A stretch of DNA of 64,000 nt from Alkaliphilus sp. NP8 (GTDB lineage: Bacteria; Bacillota; Clostridia; Peptostreptococcales; Natronincolaceae), in assembly GCA_015978205.1 (NCBI GenBank), contig JADWMM010000032.1, forward strand, positions 1-64,000, read 5' to 3'. Shown one piece after another: positions 45,234 to 55,696 of this stretch. Numbering within the stretch: the stretch's first letter is position 1; the number at the start of each line of letters is the position of its first letter. Both the position numbers and the translations under genes were made by a program. The notes under the pieces are model-generated. The model was not told the DNA's origin. It worked only from the letters and a program-made list of their open reading frames with translations, and ran no database searches.

Positions 45234-47714
45234 CTACTCTACACCCCTATAATAATGCCCTCTAGTAAATCCATCCTTTAATCTTTTAGAATAATCTTTA
45301 CCCTGTTTACATTTCTCCCCTGTATAAAAATTATCTATACTTTTTATAGCTAATTTAGTTATTTCTTCTATTTCTTCATTAGTTTCATCTGTAAACTCTA
45401 ATCTTAACCAATCAACATTAATTCCTTTTAGATCATGTAATCTATCTATCATATATAAAGGCTTAGAATTAAGAATGATGCTTCTTCCCCAATAATCTTT
45501 TCCAATTGGAAAAACAACATTCTTAACATCTTTTAATCCAAAATTATAATTATATTTAGGATACCTGCACTCCTCACATTTATGATCACATTGCTTTTCA
45601 TTTACTAAAGGACAATATTCAGTGGTCATAACAGCAATCTTACCATATATAATTACTTCTTTTTCTAATGTATTATCTAAATTTAATTTCTGAATACTTT
45701 TAATGTCTAATTCTGGAGATAATGTAACTCCACTTAGCCCTAATTTTTCAAAATAGTCAATGGTATAGCTATTCATTACATTTAATGAAGACTCTGCTAT
45801 TATAGGCAATTTAAATTTCTCAGCATTAAATTTAACTACTCCTAAGTCTCCTGCTAAAATACCATTAAACTTTAATTTTGAATTTAAATCTTTTAACTTT
45901 TTGTACTCTTTATCTCTTAATATAAACGGTGTTCTTAAATATATTTCTATATCTTGGATATTGCATAAAGATATAGCTTCTTTAAATGTATTTATATCGC
46001 TATAATAAATACGATCTACTTTACATCTTAAAGCAGATTTTAGCTTGTCTATTGTATCTACTTTAACAGATATTTTAATTTTGCTATTTCTTTCTTTGTC
46101 ATAAGATGGATACATTAATAATTCTTCTTTTAATTTCCTTGAAAAATCTACATCATTTATATTATCTCTATTATGTGTTATTTTTCTTTTGTTTTCTAAA
46201 CTATCTATTGCATCTCTTCTTAATTTATTTAATAAAGAAACTGGTATAGCGCTATTATCTTCTATATTTATATTTAAGCTATCTAATTTAAAAGGAGTAT
46301 TTCCTAATTTTGATAATTGATTTAGAATTTTATCTTTAGTAATAGCAACATTTATTGCTTTTTCTACTATATTATCACTTTCTACATATGAAATATTTCC
46401 TTCATTATCCCACAAATGAAGTTTAACAGTTTCACCTATTTCTATTTTAATCTCTCCGTATAAAGATATTTTTTTATATTCCTTATTATGAGCATATGTG
46501 GTTTCTAGTTCATCCATTAAGGTAGTGTTTAAAGTTTTATATACTTTATCTCCTTTTGAAAAAGTACCTCTAATTTCAATTTCTGCTATTTCTCCTTTTG
46601 AAGCCTTTTTTACTAATTTATTATTAATATAAACATTTCTAATATTTCCACCTATGCCTTCTGATGAATTACTAACTACCTCTATTCCATCTCCTGGCTC
46701 TATATCTACATTTAATTTTAACTTTAACCTTTTTTCTCTTTTATTAAAAGATTCTACTTCACCTAAATATAGCCCTCGGTTATTAGCTTTCTCTATATTT
46801 ACTACTTCTACCTTTGGTGTATTAAACAAATATCCTTTGGTAAACTTTCTATTAAACATCTGCTCCATTTCTTCTTCTATAGATTTATCTTGTAAGGCCT
46901 TTGAACTATTTATATATGTATCTATAGCTTTTCTATAGTTTTTAACTATAGAAGCCACATATTGTGGTTTTTTCATACGACCTTCTATTTTAAAAGATGT
47001 GACACCAGCATCTATTAATTTACCAATTTCCTCTAATGTATTTAAGTCTCTCATACTAAGGTGAAAAGCTTTATCACTTTTAAAAGATTTACCCGAATTT
47101 AAATTGAACAAATCATATTTTCTTCTACATGGTTGAGCACATCTACCCCTATTTCCACTTCTACCGCCTATAAAGCTGCTCATTAAGCATTGTCCTGAAT
47201 ATGAAACACATAAAGCTCCATGAACAAAAACTTCTAGCTCCATACCTGTTTCATTATAAATATTTTTTATCTCTTCTACAGTTAGCTCTCTTGCTAAAAC
47301 TGCTCGATCTAGTCCTATGCTTTTTAGTAACTTAACACCGTATTTATTATGAAGAGTCATTTGTGTGCTTCCATGAATTTCAAGATGTGGAAACAGTTTT
47401 TTTATCAATCCAAAGACTCCAATATCTTGTACAATTACTGCATCTACATCTATATTGTATAAATACTTTACATACTTCATTAAATCTTCAATTTCAGTAT
47501 CTTTCATTAGTGTGTTTATAGTTACATATACTTTCACACCACGGACATGTGAGTATTCTATAGCTTCTTTTATAATTTCTTTATCGAAGTTAGAAGCATA
47601 AGCTCTAGCTCCAAAATTTACACCACCTAAGTAAACAGCATCAGCTCCATTTTGAACAGCTGCTTTTAAAGCTTCAAAACTTCCTGCTGGAGCTAACAAT
47701 TCAATTTGTTGCAT
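45234..47714 (-). CDS. U32 family peptidase / RNA hydroxylation-type protein with C-terminal extension
   Basis: An 826-residue protein. The N-terminal U32 domain (about 1-300) begins LLAPAGSFEALKAAVQNGAD and carries the Cys set CVSYSGQC, RGRCAQPC and a later CPLVNEKQCDHKCEEC. These are typical of the U32 group whose members assist tRNA or rRNA hydroxylation (for example TrhP/RlhA) and of older collagenase-like annotations. A long C-terminal half with a DUF3656-like region follows. SD-like AAAGG lies upstream. It ends the pheST-zapA neighbourhood, a conserved clostridial order. The exact substrate is unknown. Confidence 0.88.
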   Translation of the reverse strand: MQQIELLAPAGSFEALKAAVQNGADAVYLGGVNFGARAYASNFDKEIIKEAIEYSHVRGVKVYVTINTLMKDTEIEDLMKYVKYLYNIDVDAVIVQDIGVFGLIKKLFPHLEIHGSTQMTLHNKYGVKLLKSIGLDRAVLARELTVEEIKNIYNETGMELEVFVHGALCVSYSGQCLMSSFIGGRSGNRGRCAQPCRRKYDLFNLNSGKSFKSDKAFHLSMRDLNTLEEIGKLIDAGVTSFKIEGRMKKPQYVASIVKNYRKAIDTYINSSKALQDKSIEEEMEQMFNRKFTKGYLFNTPKVEVVNIEKANNRGLYLGEVESFNKREKRLKLKLNVDIEPGDGIEVVSNSSEGIGGNIRNVYINNKLVKKASKGEIAEIEIRGTFSKGDKVYKTLNTTLMDELETTYAHNKEYKKISLYGEIKIEIGETVKLHLWDNEGNISYVESDNIVEKAINVAITKDKILNQLSKLGNTPFKLDSLNINIEDNSAIPVSLLNKLRRDAIDSLENKRKITHNRDNINDVDFSRKLKEELLMYPSYDKERNSKIKISVKVDTIDKLKSALRCKVDRIYYSDINTFKEAISLCNIQDIEIYLRTPFILRDKEYKKLKDLNSKLKFNGILAGDLGVVKFNAEKFKLPIIAESSLNVMNSYTIDYFEKLGLSGVTLSPELDIKSIQKLNLDNTLEKEVIIYGKIAVMTTEYCPLVNEKQCDHKCEECRYPKYNYNFGLKDVKNVVFPIGKDYWGRSIILNSKPLYMIDRLHDLKGINVDWLRLEFTDETNEEIEEITKLAIKSIDNFYTGEKCKQGKDYSKRLKDGFTRGHYYRGVE

Positions 47715-47888
47715 ATTTTAACAACCTTTCTATCTCTTATTTTCATATATTATTATAAACAAATAACTTTAATATTTATATAAACATATATAGTTAAATT
47801 CAAATAAAAAATATAGAGCAATAATATTATTATATCACTACTCTATACATTATATATTAAGCATTAATATTTTTTAAAAAGTTCTTAA

Positions 47889-48422
47889 TTACTTTTTCCT
47901 TTTATACTCTTGTAGCTCTTTTTGAACCTGTACTAATTTAATTTGATTATCGAATAATTTATTTTGTAAATCATTAATTAAGATTTGTGCTTTTTCCAAG
48001 TCGTGTTCTTTTTGTGACAATTGTTCATTCAGTTCTTTAACACGTTCATCTTCTTGTTGCTGTGATTCTACTTCTTCTATTCTTTTTTCCAAACTAGTAT
48101 ATGCATTATCTTTATGTTCTAATTCTTCATGAAGTTTCTCTATGTATTTTTGAAGTTCGTCAATCTTTTCTTTTGGCTTTCCTAGCTCTTGTTCTAAACC
48201 TTCTAATTCTCTTTCCATTTTTAAATACTGATCTGAAATATTAATACAGGTTAATACTGCGATCATTGAAGTACTAAGCTTTCTATTTGACTTAGCTATA
48301 GCTTCCATACTATCATCTACAAAACTACCTACCCTTAATAGGTATTCTTTAGGTTCAGCTCCTACGATCGGATATTCTTGTCCATTTATTTTAACTAAAA
48401 CTTTATTTTTTTGTACTTTCAC
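47889..48422 (-). CDS. zapA: Cell division protein ZapA with extended coiled coil
   Basis: A 177-residue protein. Residues 1-75 are the ZapA domain (KVLVKINGQEYPIVG, then the conserved ISDQYLKME at its end), which bundles FtsZ filaments at the division ring. Residues about 75-175 are a long, charged coiled coil rich in Glu, Lys and Gln, well beyond the usual ZapA length of about 100. It uses a GTG start at 48420-48422 after AAGGAG. It sits between pheT and the U32 gene, as in other clostridia. Confidence 0.88.
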   Translation of the reverse strand: MKVQKNKVLVKINGQEYPIVGAEPKEYLLRVGSFVDDSMEAIAKSNRKLSTSMIAVLTCINISDQYLKMERELEGLEQELGKPKEKIDELQKYIEKLHEELEHKDNAYTSLEKRIEEVESQQQEDERVKELNEQLSQKEHDLEKAQILINDLQNKLFDNQIKLVQVQKELQEYKRKK

Positions 48423-48531
48423 ATAATCAGCTCCTTCCTTAGAGAAGTTGTTGTTATATAATTTCTTTATACATTACAAATATCCTTCTAAAAAATGATT
48501 ATTTTTTTATTTTATATTATATTATTTGAAA

Positions 48532-48555
48532 AAAAGGAGCTTTTTAGCTCCTTAA
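48532..48555 (-). terminator. Terminator of pheST
   Basis: AAGGAGC and GCTCCTT form a 7-bp stem overlapping the end of pheT, followed on the minus strand by a run of T residues. Confidence 0.85.
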
Positions 48556-50945
48556 TCTCTTAATACTCCATCTAATTTTTCACTAATTTCATTTAAAATG
48601 CGGTTGTGAGCAACGTTTACTTCATCATCTGTTAAAGTACGTTCCTTATCTCTATAAATAATAGTATATGCAATACTTTTACAACCTTCTTCAATCTGAT
48701 CTCCTTGATAAACATCAAATAATTTAAAGCTTTCTAATATATCTCCACCTTTAGCTTTAATAATATCTTCTATTTCCTTTACTAATATAGTATCTTTTAC
48801 TACAACAGCAAAGTCTCTAGTTATTGCAGGATATTTTGGAAGTGGATTATATACTCTTTCCATATTTGTAATCTGAGATAAAACACCAAAATCTATTTCT
48901 GCACAATAGCATCTTTGATCTAAATCATAGTTTTCCATTACTACTGGGTGTAGTTCTCCAATAGTTCCTAAAACTTTATCATTAACTATAATATTTGCAC
49001 ATCTACCTGGATGATAGCTTGGATGGTTTTTCTCTACTATAAACTCGTATTCGTTGATTCCCAGACTATTTAATAATGTTTCAACTACTCCTTTTAATGT
49101 AAAGAAGTCTTCTTTTCCGTACATAGCCATTACTAAACTAGGAATTTCACTAGGTAACTCTTTATTTCCTTCAACTTTTGGAATAAAAATCTGACCAATT
49201 TCAAATGCTCTAAATTCTTCAACCTTACGATTTGCATTTCTAGATGCAACTTCTAATATATTCGGAAGAAGACTTGTTCTCATAACGCTTGTTTCATCAC
49301 CAAGTGGATTAAGTAGTTTTATTGTATTTCTTTTAATACTATCCTCTGGTAGATTAATGTTGTCCATAGTTTTAGGACTAACAAATGAATATGTTAATGT
49401 TTCATTAAAACTCATACCGTTTAAAATATTTTTAACAGTATCTTCTATAATTTGTTTTTGTGGTTTACCACCTACTGCTATATTACCCTTTGCCATTGTA
49501 GGCTCTATTTTATCATATCCAAATATTCTACCTACTTCTTCAGCAAAATCTGCTTCCATAATAAGATCCATTCTATATGTTGGAACTGTAAGCTGCAGAG
49601 TTTCATTTAAATCCTTTGCTTGAATCTCTAGTTTTCTAAAAATATCTACCATTTCTTCATTAGTTATAGAAGTACCTAGAAGATCATTTATCTTATTAGG
49701 TCTAATACTTACTTCTCGAGGATCTACCTTTTCAGGATAAACATCAACTGTTCCTTCGAATATATCTCCTGCACCTAACTCCTGTATTAATTGACACGCT
49801 CTATTAGCTGCTATAGCCGCAATATTAGGGTCTACACCTTTTTCATATCTACTAGAAGCTTCTGTTCTAAGAGATAGTTGTTTAGATGTAAGTCTTACTT
49901 TATTTGAATTAAAATTAGCAGATTCTATTAAAATATTTTTTGTATCTTTAGTTACTTCAGATTCTTCTCCACCCATTACTCCTGCTACAGCTACTGATTT
50001 ACTTTCATCTGCTATTACTGTCATAGAAGGTTTTAATTTTCTTTCTACTCCATCAAGGGTTTTAAAAATTTCACCTTCTTCTGCATTTTTAACTATAATT
50101 TTATTTCCATCAATAAAAGATAAATCAAAAGCATGTAATGGTTGACCATACTCTAGCATTACATAGTTAGTAATATCAACTATGTTATTTATTGGACGAA
50201 CTCCTGCTCTAATTAACCTTTGTTGCATCCACTCTGGAGAATCGGTAATATTTACATTTTTAACAACCCTTGCAACATATCTTATACAACCTTCTTTATC
50301 TTCTATTTCTACTGAAATATTATCAGCAGTCTTCTCTTTTATTTCTTTAACTTCTATATTAGGATATTTTACAGTTTTATTTAGTGTAGCTCCAACTTCT
50401 CTAGCCATTCCAAGAACACTTAAGCAATCTGGTCTATTGGAAGTGATTTCGAATTCAATTACTTCATCCTTTAAGTTAAGTGCTTCTGTAAAATCTACTC
50501 CTAAAGGATATTCTTTATTTAATATCCATATTCCATCTTTAACTTTTTCAGGAACCATAGCTTTAGGAATACCTAACTCATCTGCAGAACAAAGCATTCC
50601 TTCAGAAACTTCTCCTCTAAGCTTTCCTTTTTTTATCTTTAAACCACCAGGTAGTATAGCTCCATGAAGTGCTACTGGAATGTAATCTCCTTCCGAGATA
50701 TTATTTGCTCCAGTTACAATCTGAAGATTATTATCTCCCACATTTATTTTACATATAACTAGTTTATCAGCATTAGGATGCTGTACAATATTTTCAATTT
50801 TACCTACAACTACATTTTTAATATTTTCCCCTAATTTATCTACTTTTTCAACCATAGATCCAGACATTGTCATTTTATCAGCAAATTCATTAGTATTTAT
50901 ATCTATATTTACATAATCTTTAAGCCAGTTCATTGATACGTACAT
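48552..50945 (-). CDS. pheT: Phenylalanyl-tRNA synthetase beta subunit
   Basis: A 797-residue beta chain of the alpha2-beta2 PheRS that charges tRNA-Phe. The N-terminal tRNA-binding/EMAP-like domain is at about 40-150 (VGKIENIVQHPNADKLVICK). B3/B4 editing and B5 domains follow (REVGATLNKTVKYP, SSRYEKGVDPN). The catalytic-like core is present, and the C-terminal ferredoxin-fold anticodon-binding domain starts near YPAITRDFAVVV. AGGAGG lies upstream of the ATG. It follows pheS by 27 bases in the T-box-controlled operon. Confidence 0.96.
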   Translation of the reverse strand: MYVSMNWLKDYVNIDINTNEFADKMTMSGSMVEKVDKLGENIKNVVVGKIENIVQHPNADKLVICKINVGDNNLQIVTGANNISEGDYIPVALHGAILPGGLKIKKGKLRGEVSEGMLCSADELGIPKAMVPEKVKDGIWILNKEYPLGVDFTEALNLKDEVIEFEITSNRPDCLSVLGMAREVGATLNKTVKYPNIEVKEIKEKTADNISVEIEDKEGCIRYVARVVKNVNITDSPEWMQQRLIRAGVRPINNIVDITNYVMLEYGQPLHAFDLSFIDGNKIIVKNAEEGEIFKTLDGVERKLKPSMTVIADESKSVAVAGVMGGEESEVTKDTKNILIESANFNSNKVRLTSKQLSLRTEASSRYEKGVDPNIAAIAANRACQLIQELGAGDIFEGTVDVYPEKVDPREVSIRPNKINDLLGTSITNEEMVDIFRKLEIQAKDLNETLQLTVPTYRMDLIMEADFAEEVGRIFGYDKIEPTMAKGNIAVGGKPQKQIIEDTVKNILNGMSFNETLTYSFVSPKTMDNINLPEDSIKRNTIKLLNPLGDETSVMRTSLLPNILEVASRNANRKVEEFRAFEIGQIFIPKVEGNKELPSEIPSLVMAMYGKEDFFTLKGVVETLLNSLGINEYEFIVEKNHPSYHPGRCANIIVNDKVLGTIGELHPVVMENYDLDQRCYCAEIDFGVLSQITNMERVYNPLPKYPAITRDFAVVVKDTILVKEIEDIIKAKGGDILESFKLFDVYQGDQIEEGCKSIAYTIIYRDKERTLTDDEVNVAHNRILNEISEKLDGVLRD

Positions 50946-50972
50946 AACACAAATTCCTCCTACTTTAAATTA

Positions 50973-51992
50973 TTAAAATTGGTCTATAAAACGCATATCA
51001 TTTTCAAATAATAAACGAATATCATCGATTCCGTATTTTTGCATAGTTAAACGATCTATTCCCATACCAAATGCAAAACCACTATATACTTCAGGATCTA
51101 TCCCACAATTTCTTAATACATTTGGATGTACCATCCCTGCTCCTAAAACTTCTATCCAACCATTTCCTTTACAAACACTACAGCCTTCTCCACCACATTT
51201 AAAGCATGTAGCATCTACTTCTGCACTTGGTTCTGTAAAAGGGAAATTATGTGGTCTAAACTTTATTTTTGTGTCAGGACCAAAGAAGTTTTTAGCAAAT
51301 ACTTCTAAAGTTCCCTTTAAATCTCCCATAGTAATACCTTTATCAACTACAAGTCCTTCTATTTGATGGAACATAGGTGAGTGAGTAGCATCTGGAGTAT
51401 CATTTCTAAAACAACGCCCAAGAGAAACAATTCTAATTGGAGGTTTTTCATCTTCCATAACTCTTACTTGCATCGGAGATGTTTGAGTTCTTAAAACTGT
51501 ATTTTCGTTTATATAGAAGGTATCACTCATATCTCTAGACGGATGGTTTTTAGGTGCATTTAGGGCATCGAAGTTATAATATACTGTTTCTACTTCTGGA
51601 CCTTCAACTACCTTAAATCCCATACTTATGAATATGTTTTTTAAGTCATCCATTGCTTGAGTTAAAGGGTGTCTTTTTCCAACCTTAACTTCCTTACCTG
51701 GCATTGTTACATCTATTGTTTCGGCTTTTAATTTTCTATGTAGCTCTTTGTCTTTAATAGATGTTTTTGATTCTTCTAGTGCGTTTTCAATATTAGCTCT
51801 AACTATATTAGCTACTTTACCTACTATTGGGCGCTCTTCCTTACTTAAAGAACCCATACCTCTTAATATTTCAGTTAATTCACCTTTTTTACCTAAATAG
51901 TGAACTCTAGCTTTTTCTAAATCTGTTGTTGAATCAGCTTTTTTAATTTCTGCTATAGCTTTTTCTTCTAATGCTTTTAATCTTTGTTCCAT
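50973..51992 (-). CDS. pheS: Phenylalanyl-tRNA synthetase alpha subunit
   Basis: A 339-residue catalytic subunit (class II) of PheRS. An N-terminal coiled coil (about 1-90) binds tRNA. The class II core has motif 2 around [20 protein letters not shown], the [12 protein letters not shown] segment, and motif 3 [14 protein letters not shown] zinc-like [16 protein letters not shown] insertion precedes it. GGGAG lies upstream of the ATG. It is the first gene of the operon controlled by the T-box leader at 52113-52382. Confidence 0.97.
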   Translation of the reverse strand: MEQRLKALEEKAIAEIKKADSTTDLEKARVHYLGKKGELTEILRGMGSLSKEERPIVGKVANIVRANIENALEESKTSIKDKELHRKLKAETIDVTMPGKEVKVGKRHPLTQAMDDLKNIFISMGFKVVEGPEVETVYYNFDALNAPKNHPSRDMSDTFYINENTVLRTQTSPMQVRVMEDEKPPIRIVSLGRCFRNDTPDATHSPMFHQIEGLVVDKGITMGDLKGTLEVFAKNFFGPDTKIKFRPHNFPFTEPSAEVDATCFKCGGEGCSVCKGNGWIEVLGAGMVHPNVLRNCGIDPEVYSGFAFGMGIDRLTMQKYGIDDIRLLFENDMRFIDQF

Positions 51993-52112
51993 AATGAATC
52001 TCCCTTCTCATTATCAAAATTCATCTAATATTGTTATATAAATTACGGAAGTAGAATACTTCCTCTTTCAACCTTAGCTTTCAATTTTATAAAATAATAT
52101 CCTTTATTATAC

Positions 52113-52382
52113 AATAAAAAAATAACCTTCATCCCCTATAAAAGGGACGAAGATTATTCTCCGCGATACCACCCTAATAGTTTATTACAATATAAAATAA
52201 TAAACCACTCAATGACTATAACGGTGTCAACCGATAAAACCTACAATCTTAAAAGTTAGACTTCAGCTTTATAGCTACAGAGTGAACTTCTGCTATACTT
52301 ATTTTAAGATGCTTTCAGCCTAGGACATCTTTTCTCTTTAAAACAGTTTCTAGCATACTTTTCTCTTTCAATGCATTTCATT
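52113..52382 (-). ncRNA. T-box riboswitch (Phe) controlling pheST
   Basis: Read on the minus strand: Stem I (about 52250-52375) presents the specifier TTC (52284-52286) in GAAGTTCACTC, a Phe codon. The T-box GGGTGGTATCGCGG (52161-52174) follows. A terminator hairpin CTTCGTCCC/GGGGATGAAG with a T tract lies at 52113-52152. Uncharged tRNA-Phe would pair with the specifier and the T-box to permit transcription. The T-box has TATC where TACC is usual. Confidence 0.9.
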
Positions 52383-52401
52383 TATTTAATTTAATTATTT
52401 A

Positions 52402-52491
52402 TTAATTAATCGATAGTTTCTTATACATAATATAGGCTGTAACGGAACCTGTTAACTCAAATAGCGTCCAGAATATTTCAGGAGTTTTCAT
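52402..52491 (-). CDS. YqzL-like micro-protein (29 aa)
   Basis: A 29-residue ORF, MKTPEIFWTLFELTGSVTAY and then IMYKKLSIN, that resembles YqzL of Firmicutes (xxFWKxFExTGxxxAYLxYK pattern). GAGGAAGG lies about 11 nt upstream of the ATG. It sits between trmH and pheS, where clostridial genomes often place yqzL. The function is unknown. The short length makes chance possible, but the match in pattern and context is good. Confidence 0.68.
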   Translation of the reverse strand: MKTPEIFWTLFELTGSVTAYIMYKKLSIN

Positions 52492-52598
52492 CTCAACATC
52501 TTCCTTCCTCTAAGCCAGTATATGCACATTATATCACAGCTTAAAAACAGAAACAAGATGGTTATTTAAAATAAATTCAATTTTCAAAATTTTCTACT

Positions 52599-53411
52599 CT
52601 ATTTCAAAAACTTTTCCTCCGCTGCTTTATATATTAAAATACCTGCAGCAACTGAAGCATTCAAAGATTCTATTTTCCCTAATATTGGGATTATAACCTT
52701 TTTGTCTACATTATTTAATATGTCTTCTTTTATACCATTTGCTTCATTTCCTACTATTATTCCTATATTTTCTTTATAATCAATATCTATATATGTTTTG
52801 TCTGTATCTAAGTCTGCAGCTATTAATTTTACATTTTTCTTCTTTAAGTATTCCACCCATTCATCATTATGGCACTGAATAATAGGCATATGGAATATAG
52901 CTCCCATAGTTGCTCTAAGTGTTTTATTATTATATAAATCTACACTTCCCTTTGTAACTATTACTGCATCTACGTTAGCACTTTCAGATGTGCGAATAAT
53001 AGTCCCCATATTCCCTGGATCCTGTATACGATCCAGTATTACAAAAAATAAGTTCTTATCATTATTAGGATTAAATTCTTGTAATTTAGTTTCTTTCATA
53101 TTGACTACAGCCATAATACCCTGAGGTGTTTCCGTATTGCTTATTTTATTAAATAAGTTATTAGGTACTTTATACGTAGAATATCCTTTTTCAGCTATAT
53201 TATCTAATAAATCTGCTCCACCTTGAGCACTATAAATTTTTTCACTATAAATTATATATTCTATATTACCATTATATTTTATGCATTCTTCTACAATTCT
53301 CAATCCTTCAATTAAAAATTGCTTGTGTTTATTTCTCTGCTTTTTTAACTCAAGTGACTTAATATGCTTTATGATTTTATTATTTTCACTACTAATTTCT
53401 TTTATTTCCAT
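52599..53411 (-). CDS. TrmH/SpoU family RNA 2'-O-methyltransferase
   Basis: A 270-residue SPOUT enzyme that methylates ribose in rRNA or tRNA using S-adenosylmethionine. The N-terminal substrate-binding domain (about 1-100) contains FLIEGLRIVEECI. The trefoil-knot catalytic domain shows LDRIQDPGNMGTIIRT, IGIVVGNEANGI and IPILGKIESLNASVAAGILI, the three SpoU motifs. The ATG at 53409-53411 follows GGTGAT; the in-frame GTG 12 nt earlier is too close. It begins within 15 bases of the ktrA stop, so it is cotranscribed with the Ktr genes. Confidence 0.92.
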   Translation of the reverse strand: MEIKEISSENNKIIKHIKSLELKKQRNKHKQFLIEGLRIVEECIKYNGNIEYIIYSEKIYSAQGGADLLDNIAEKGYSTYKVPNNLFNKISNTETPQGIMAVVNMKETKLQEFNPNNDKNLFFVILDRIQDPGNMGTIIRTSESANVDAVIVTKGSVDLYNNKTLRATMGAIFHMPIIQCHNDEWVEYLKKKNVKLIAADLDTDKTYIDIDYKENIGIIVGNEANGIKEDILNNVDKKVIIPILGKIESLNASVAAGILIYKAAEEKFLK

Positions 53412-53425
53412 TTTTATCACCAAGT

Positions 53426-54076
53426 CTACCCTTGAAGTTTCTTAAAGGCTTTATTATGTCCTACAACTATAAGTACATCATCTTTTTTTATAATATCATT
53501 AGCCATTGGAGAAATATTTATTTCCGCGCCCTGTTTTATTGCCATAACATTAAGACCGAACCTAGATCTTATATTTAATTGTAATAATGTCTTTCCTATC
53601 CACTCATCAAAAGCTGTTATTTCCATAATACTGTAATCTGAGGATAATTCTATATAATCTAAGATATTACTAGATATTAAATTATGAGCTACTCTAGTCC
53701 CCATATCTCTTTCAGGAAAAACAACACGATCTGCTCCTATTTTAAACAGTATTTTTGAGTGTATTTCATTTTGAGCTTTAGCTACAACGTGATTAATACC
53801 AAGCTCTTTTATTATAGAAGTCACCATTATTGAAGACTGTATATTAGATCCAATAGTTACAATTGCAACATCAAAATTACGTACACCTAAGGACTTTAGA
53901 ACAGCTTCATCAGTAGCATCAGCCTGGACTGAATGAGTAACTTCATCGGAAATATCCTGTACAATTTCCTCATTATGATCAATAGCTAAAACATCGTGCC
54001 CCATATTGTATAAAGTTTTTGCTATACTACTTCCAAAACGTCCACAGCCTATAACTATAAATTGCTTTTTTTTCAT
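53426..54076 (-). CDS. ktrA: Potassium uptake regulatory subunit KtrA (TrkA)
   Basis: A 216-residue cytoplasmic RCK protein that gates the KtrB channel in response to ATP/ADP. The RCK_N Rossmann domain begins FIVIGCGRFGSSIAKTL and has the acidic strand-2 residue in DVLAIDHNEE. The RCK_C domain spans about 140-216. The ribosome binding site is weak, and the gene begins 12 bases after ktrB, suggesting coupled expression. The length is normal. Confidence 0.94.
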   Translation of the reverse strand: MKKKQFIVIGCGRFGSSIAKTLYNMGHDVLAIDHNEEIVQDISDEVTHSVQADATDEAVLKSLGVRNFDVAIVTIGSNIQSSIMVTSIIKELGINHVVAKAQNEIHSKILFKIGADRVVFPERDMGTRVAHNLISSNILDYIELSSDYSIMEITAFDEWIGKTLLQLNIRSRFGLNVMAIKQGAEINISPMANDIIKKDDVLIVVGHNKAFKKLQG

Positions 54077-54088
54077 TACTCACACATC

Positions 54089-55444
54089 CTATCCTATCAT
54101 AATTTTACCTTGCGGATACCTAATGTCAGAAACAGTTTTATTCTGTTTATGTGCCAATGCAAACGCAATAGTAAGTATACCTACTCTTCCAGCAAACATC
54201 AAGAACATAATTAATAATTTAGCAAATGTGCTTAATTGAGAAGTTATACCAAGACTTAATCCAACAGTACCGAATGCAGAAACTGCCTCGAAAAACAAAT
54301 CCATAAATTGAAATTGACTATCTGTAATAGATATTATCATTGAAGTAGAAATAACTAAAAGTATACCTATAATAGCAAGTGTTATTGCTCTATTGACTAT
54401 ATTCCAAGAAATTCTTCTTTTAAAGAATTCTGTTTCTTCTTTACCTCTGATAACAGAAATAACAGTTACCATTATTATCCCAAATGTTGTAGTCTTAATC
54501 CCTCCAGCTGTAGATGCAGGAGATCCTCCAATAAACATTAACATAATAGTCAAAATTTTAGAAGCAGTAGTCATTGATCCGAAATCTACAGTATTAAATC
54601 CAGCAGTTCTAGTCGTTGTAGATTGAAAAAATCCAGCTAATAATTTATTGCCAGTAGTTAAACTCCCTAACGTATCAGGATTTGACCACTCTAAAACTGT
54701 AAAACCTACAAACCCTAAAACTAATAGTCCAGTAGTGATTAATAGTACCATTTTAGTATGAAAAAAGAATTTATTCCATCTTTTTTTTGTAATTAAATCC
54801 GTAACAACAGAAAAACCTATTCCGCCAATAATAATCAGAAAAATAATTACTAAAGAAACAATAGGATCTGAAACATAAGGAGTCAACCCTCTTCCATTAC
54901 CTATTAAATCAAATCCCGCATTACAAAACGCAGATATAGAATGAAAAATAGAGTAAGCTATACCAGTAGACCATCCAAACTGAGGTATAAACCTAAAAGA
55001 AAGAAATAAAGCTCCTAAGCCTTCTACTATAAACGTAAGTATAACAATATGCTTACTAAACCTTACAAGTCCTGATAAACTATTTTGATTTAATGCTTCT
55101 TGTATAATTAATCTTTCCTTTAAAGAAATCTTCTTACCTAATACAATAGCCATCATTGTAGCCATAGTCATAAACCCTAATCCACCAACTTGTATAAGAG
55201 TCAAAATAACACTCTTACCAAATAAACTCCAATGTGTGCCTGTATCTACAACTGCTAAACCAGTTACACATACTGCCGATGTAGCAGTAAACATCGCATC
55301 TATAAAACCTACACTTTTACCACTTTGAGAAGCAATAGGTAAATTAAGTAATACTCCTCCAATAAAAATTATAGCTAAAAATCCAATTACTAAAATTTGT
55401 GCAGGTTTCAATCTAAATCCACCTATTTTTCCTTTTATATCCAT
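54089..55444 (-). CDS. ktrB: Potassium transporter KtrB (TrkH family)
   Basis: A 451-residue membrane protein with four pore-loop repeats. The filter-like segments are SAVCVTGLAVVD, SAFCNAGFDLIG, STTTRTAGFNTVD and SAFGTVGLSLG, each with the selectivity Gly. The intramembrane Gly/Ser/Thr-rich gate (GSPASTAGGIKTTTFG) follows the third. It imports K+ coupled to Na+. A GGTGGTGA ribosome binding site precedes the ATG. It is the first gene of ktrB-ktrA-trmH. Confidence 0.94.
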   Translation of the reverse strand: MDIKGKIGGFRLKPAQILVIGFLAIIFIGGVLLNLPIASQSGKSVGFIDAMFTATSAVCVTGLAVVDTGTHWSLFGKSVILTLIQVGGLGFMTMATMMAIVLGKKISLKERLIIQEALNQNSLSGLVRFSKHIVILTFIVEGLGALFLSFRFIPQFGWSTGIAYSIFHSISAFCNAGFDLIGNGRGLTPYVSDPIVSLVIIFLIIIGGIGFSVVTDLITKKRWNKFFFHTKMVLLITTGLLVLGFVGFTVLEWSNPDTLGSLTTGNKLLAGFFQSTTTRTAGFNTVDFGSMTTASKILTIMLMFIGGSPASTAGGIKTTTFGIIMVTVISVIRGKEETEFFKRRISWNIVNRAITLAIIGILLVISTSMIISITDSQFQFMDLFFEAVSAFGTVGLSLGITSQLSTFAKLLIMFLMFAGRVGILTIAFALAHKQNKTVSDIRYPQGKIMIG

Positions 55445-55668
55445 GTTTTGTCACCACCAGATCATTTAACTGTTTATATGTTAGAATACTAATTTTTTTA
55501 AAAAAAGATTATTCATATGAACTAAATTAATTACTATATATAATTGTTAACAATACTTATTACTATCTATACTTATTGTTTATTATATGTTACTTATTAT
55601 ATACTTAAAATTTAATATATTGTATCATATTAAATCAAAAGCATAAAGAAAATATAAAGAAAATGCAA

Positions 55669-55695
55669 AGAGTCCTTAATATTAAGGACTCTTTA
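55669..55695 (-). terminator. Terminator of infC-rpmI-rplT
   Basis: AAAGAGTCCTTAA and TTAAGGACTCTTT form a 12-13 bp stem with a 1-3 nt loop just before the rplT stop. Confidence 0.85.
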
Positions 55696-55696
55696 A

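Noticed and set aside
47813-47848. TATAGAG/CTCTATA hairpin between U32 and zapA as a terminator
   Set aside because: The stem is only 7 bp with a long AT-rich loop and there is no T tract on the needed side.
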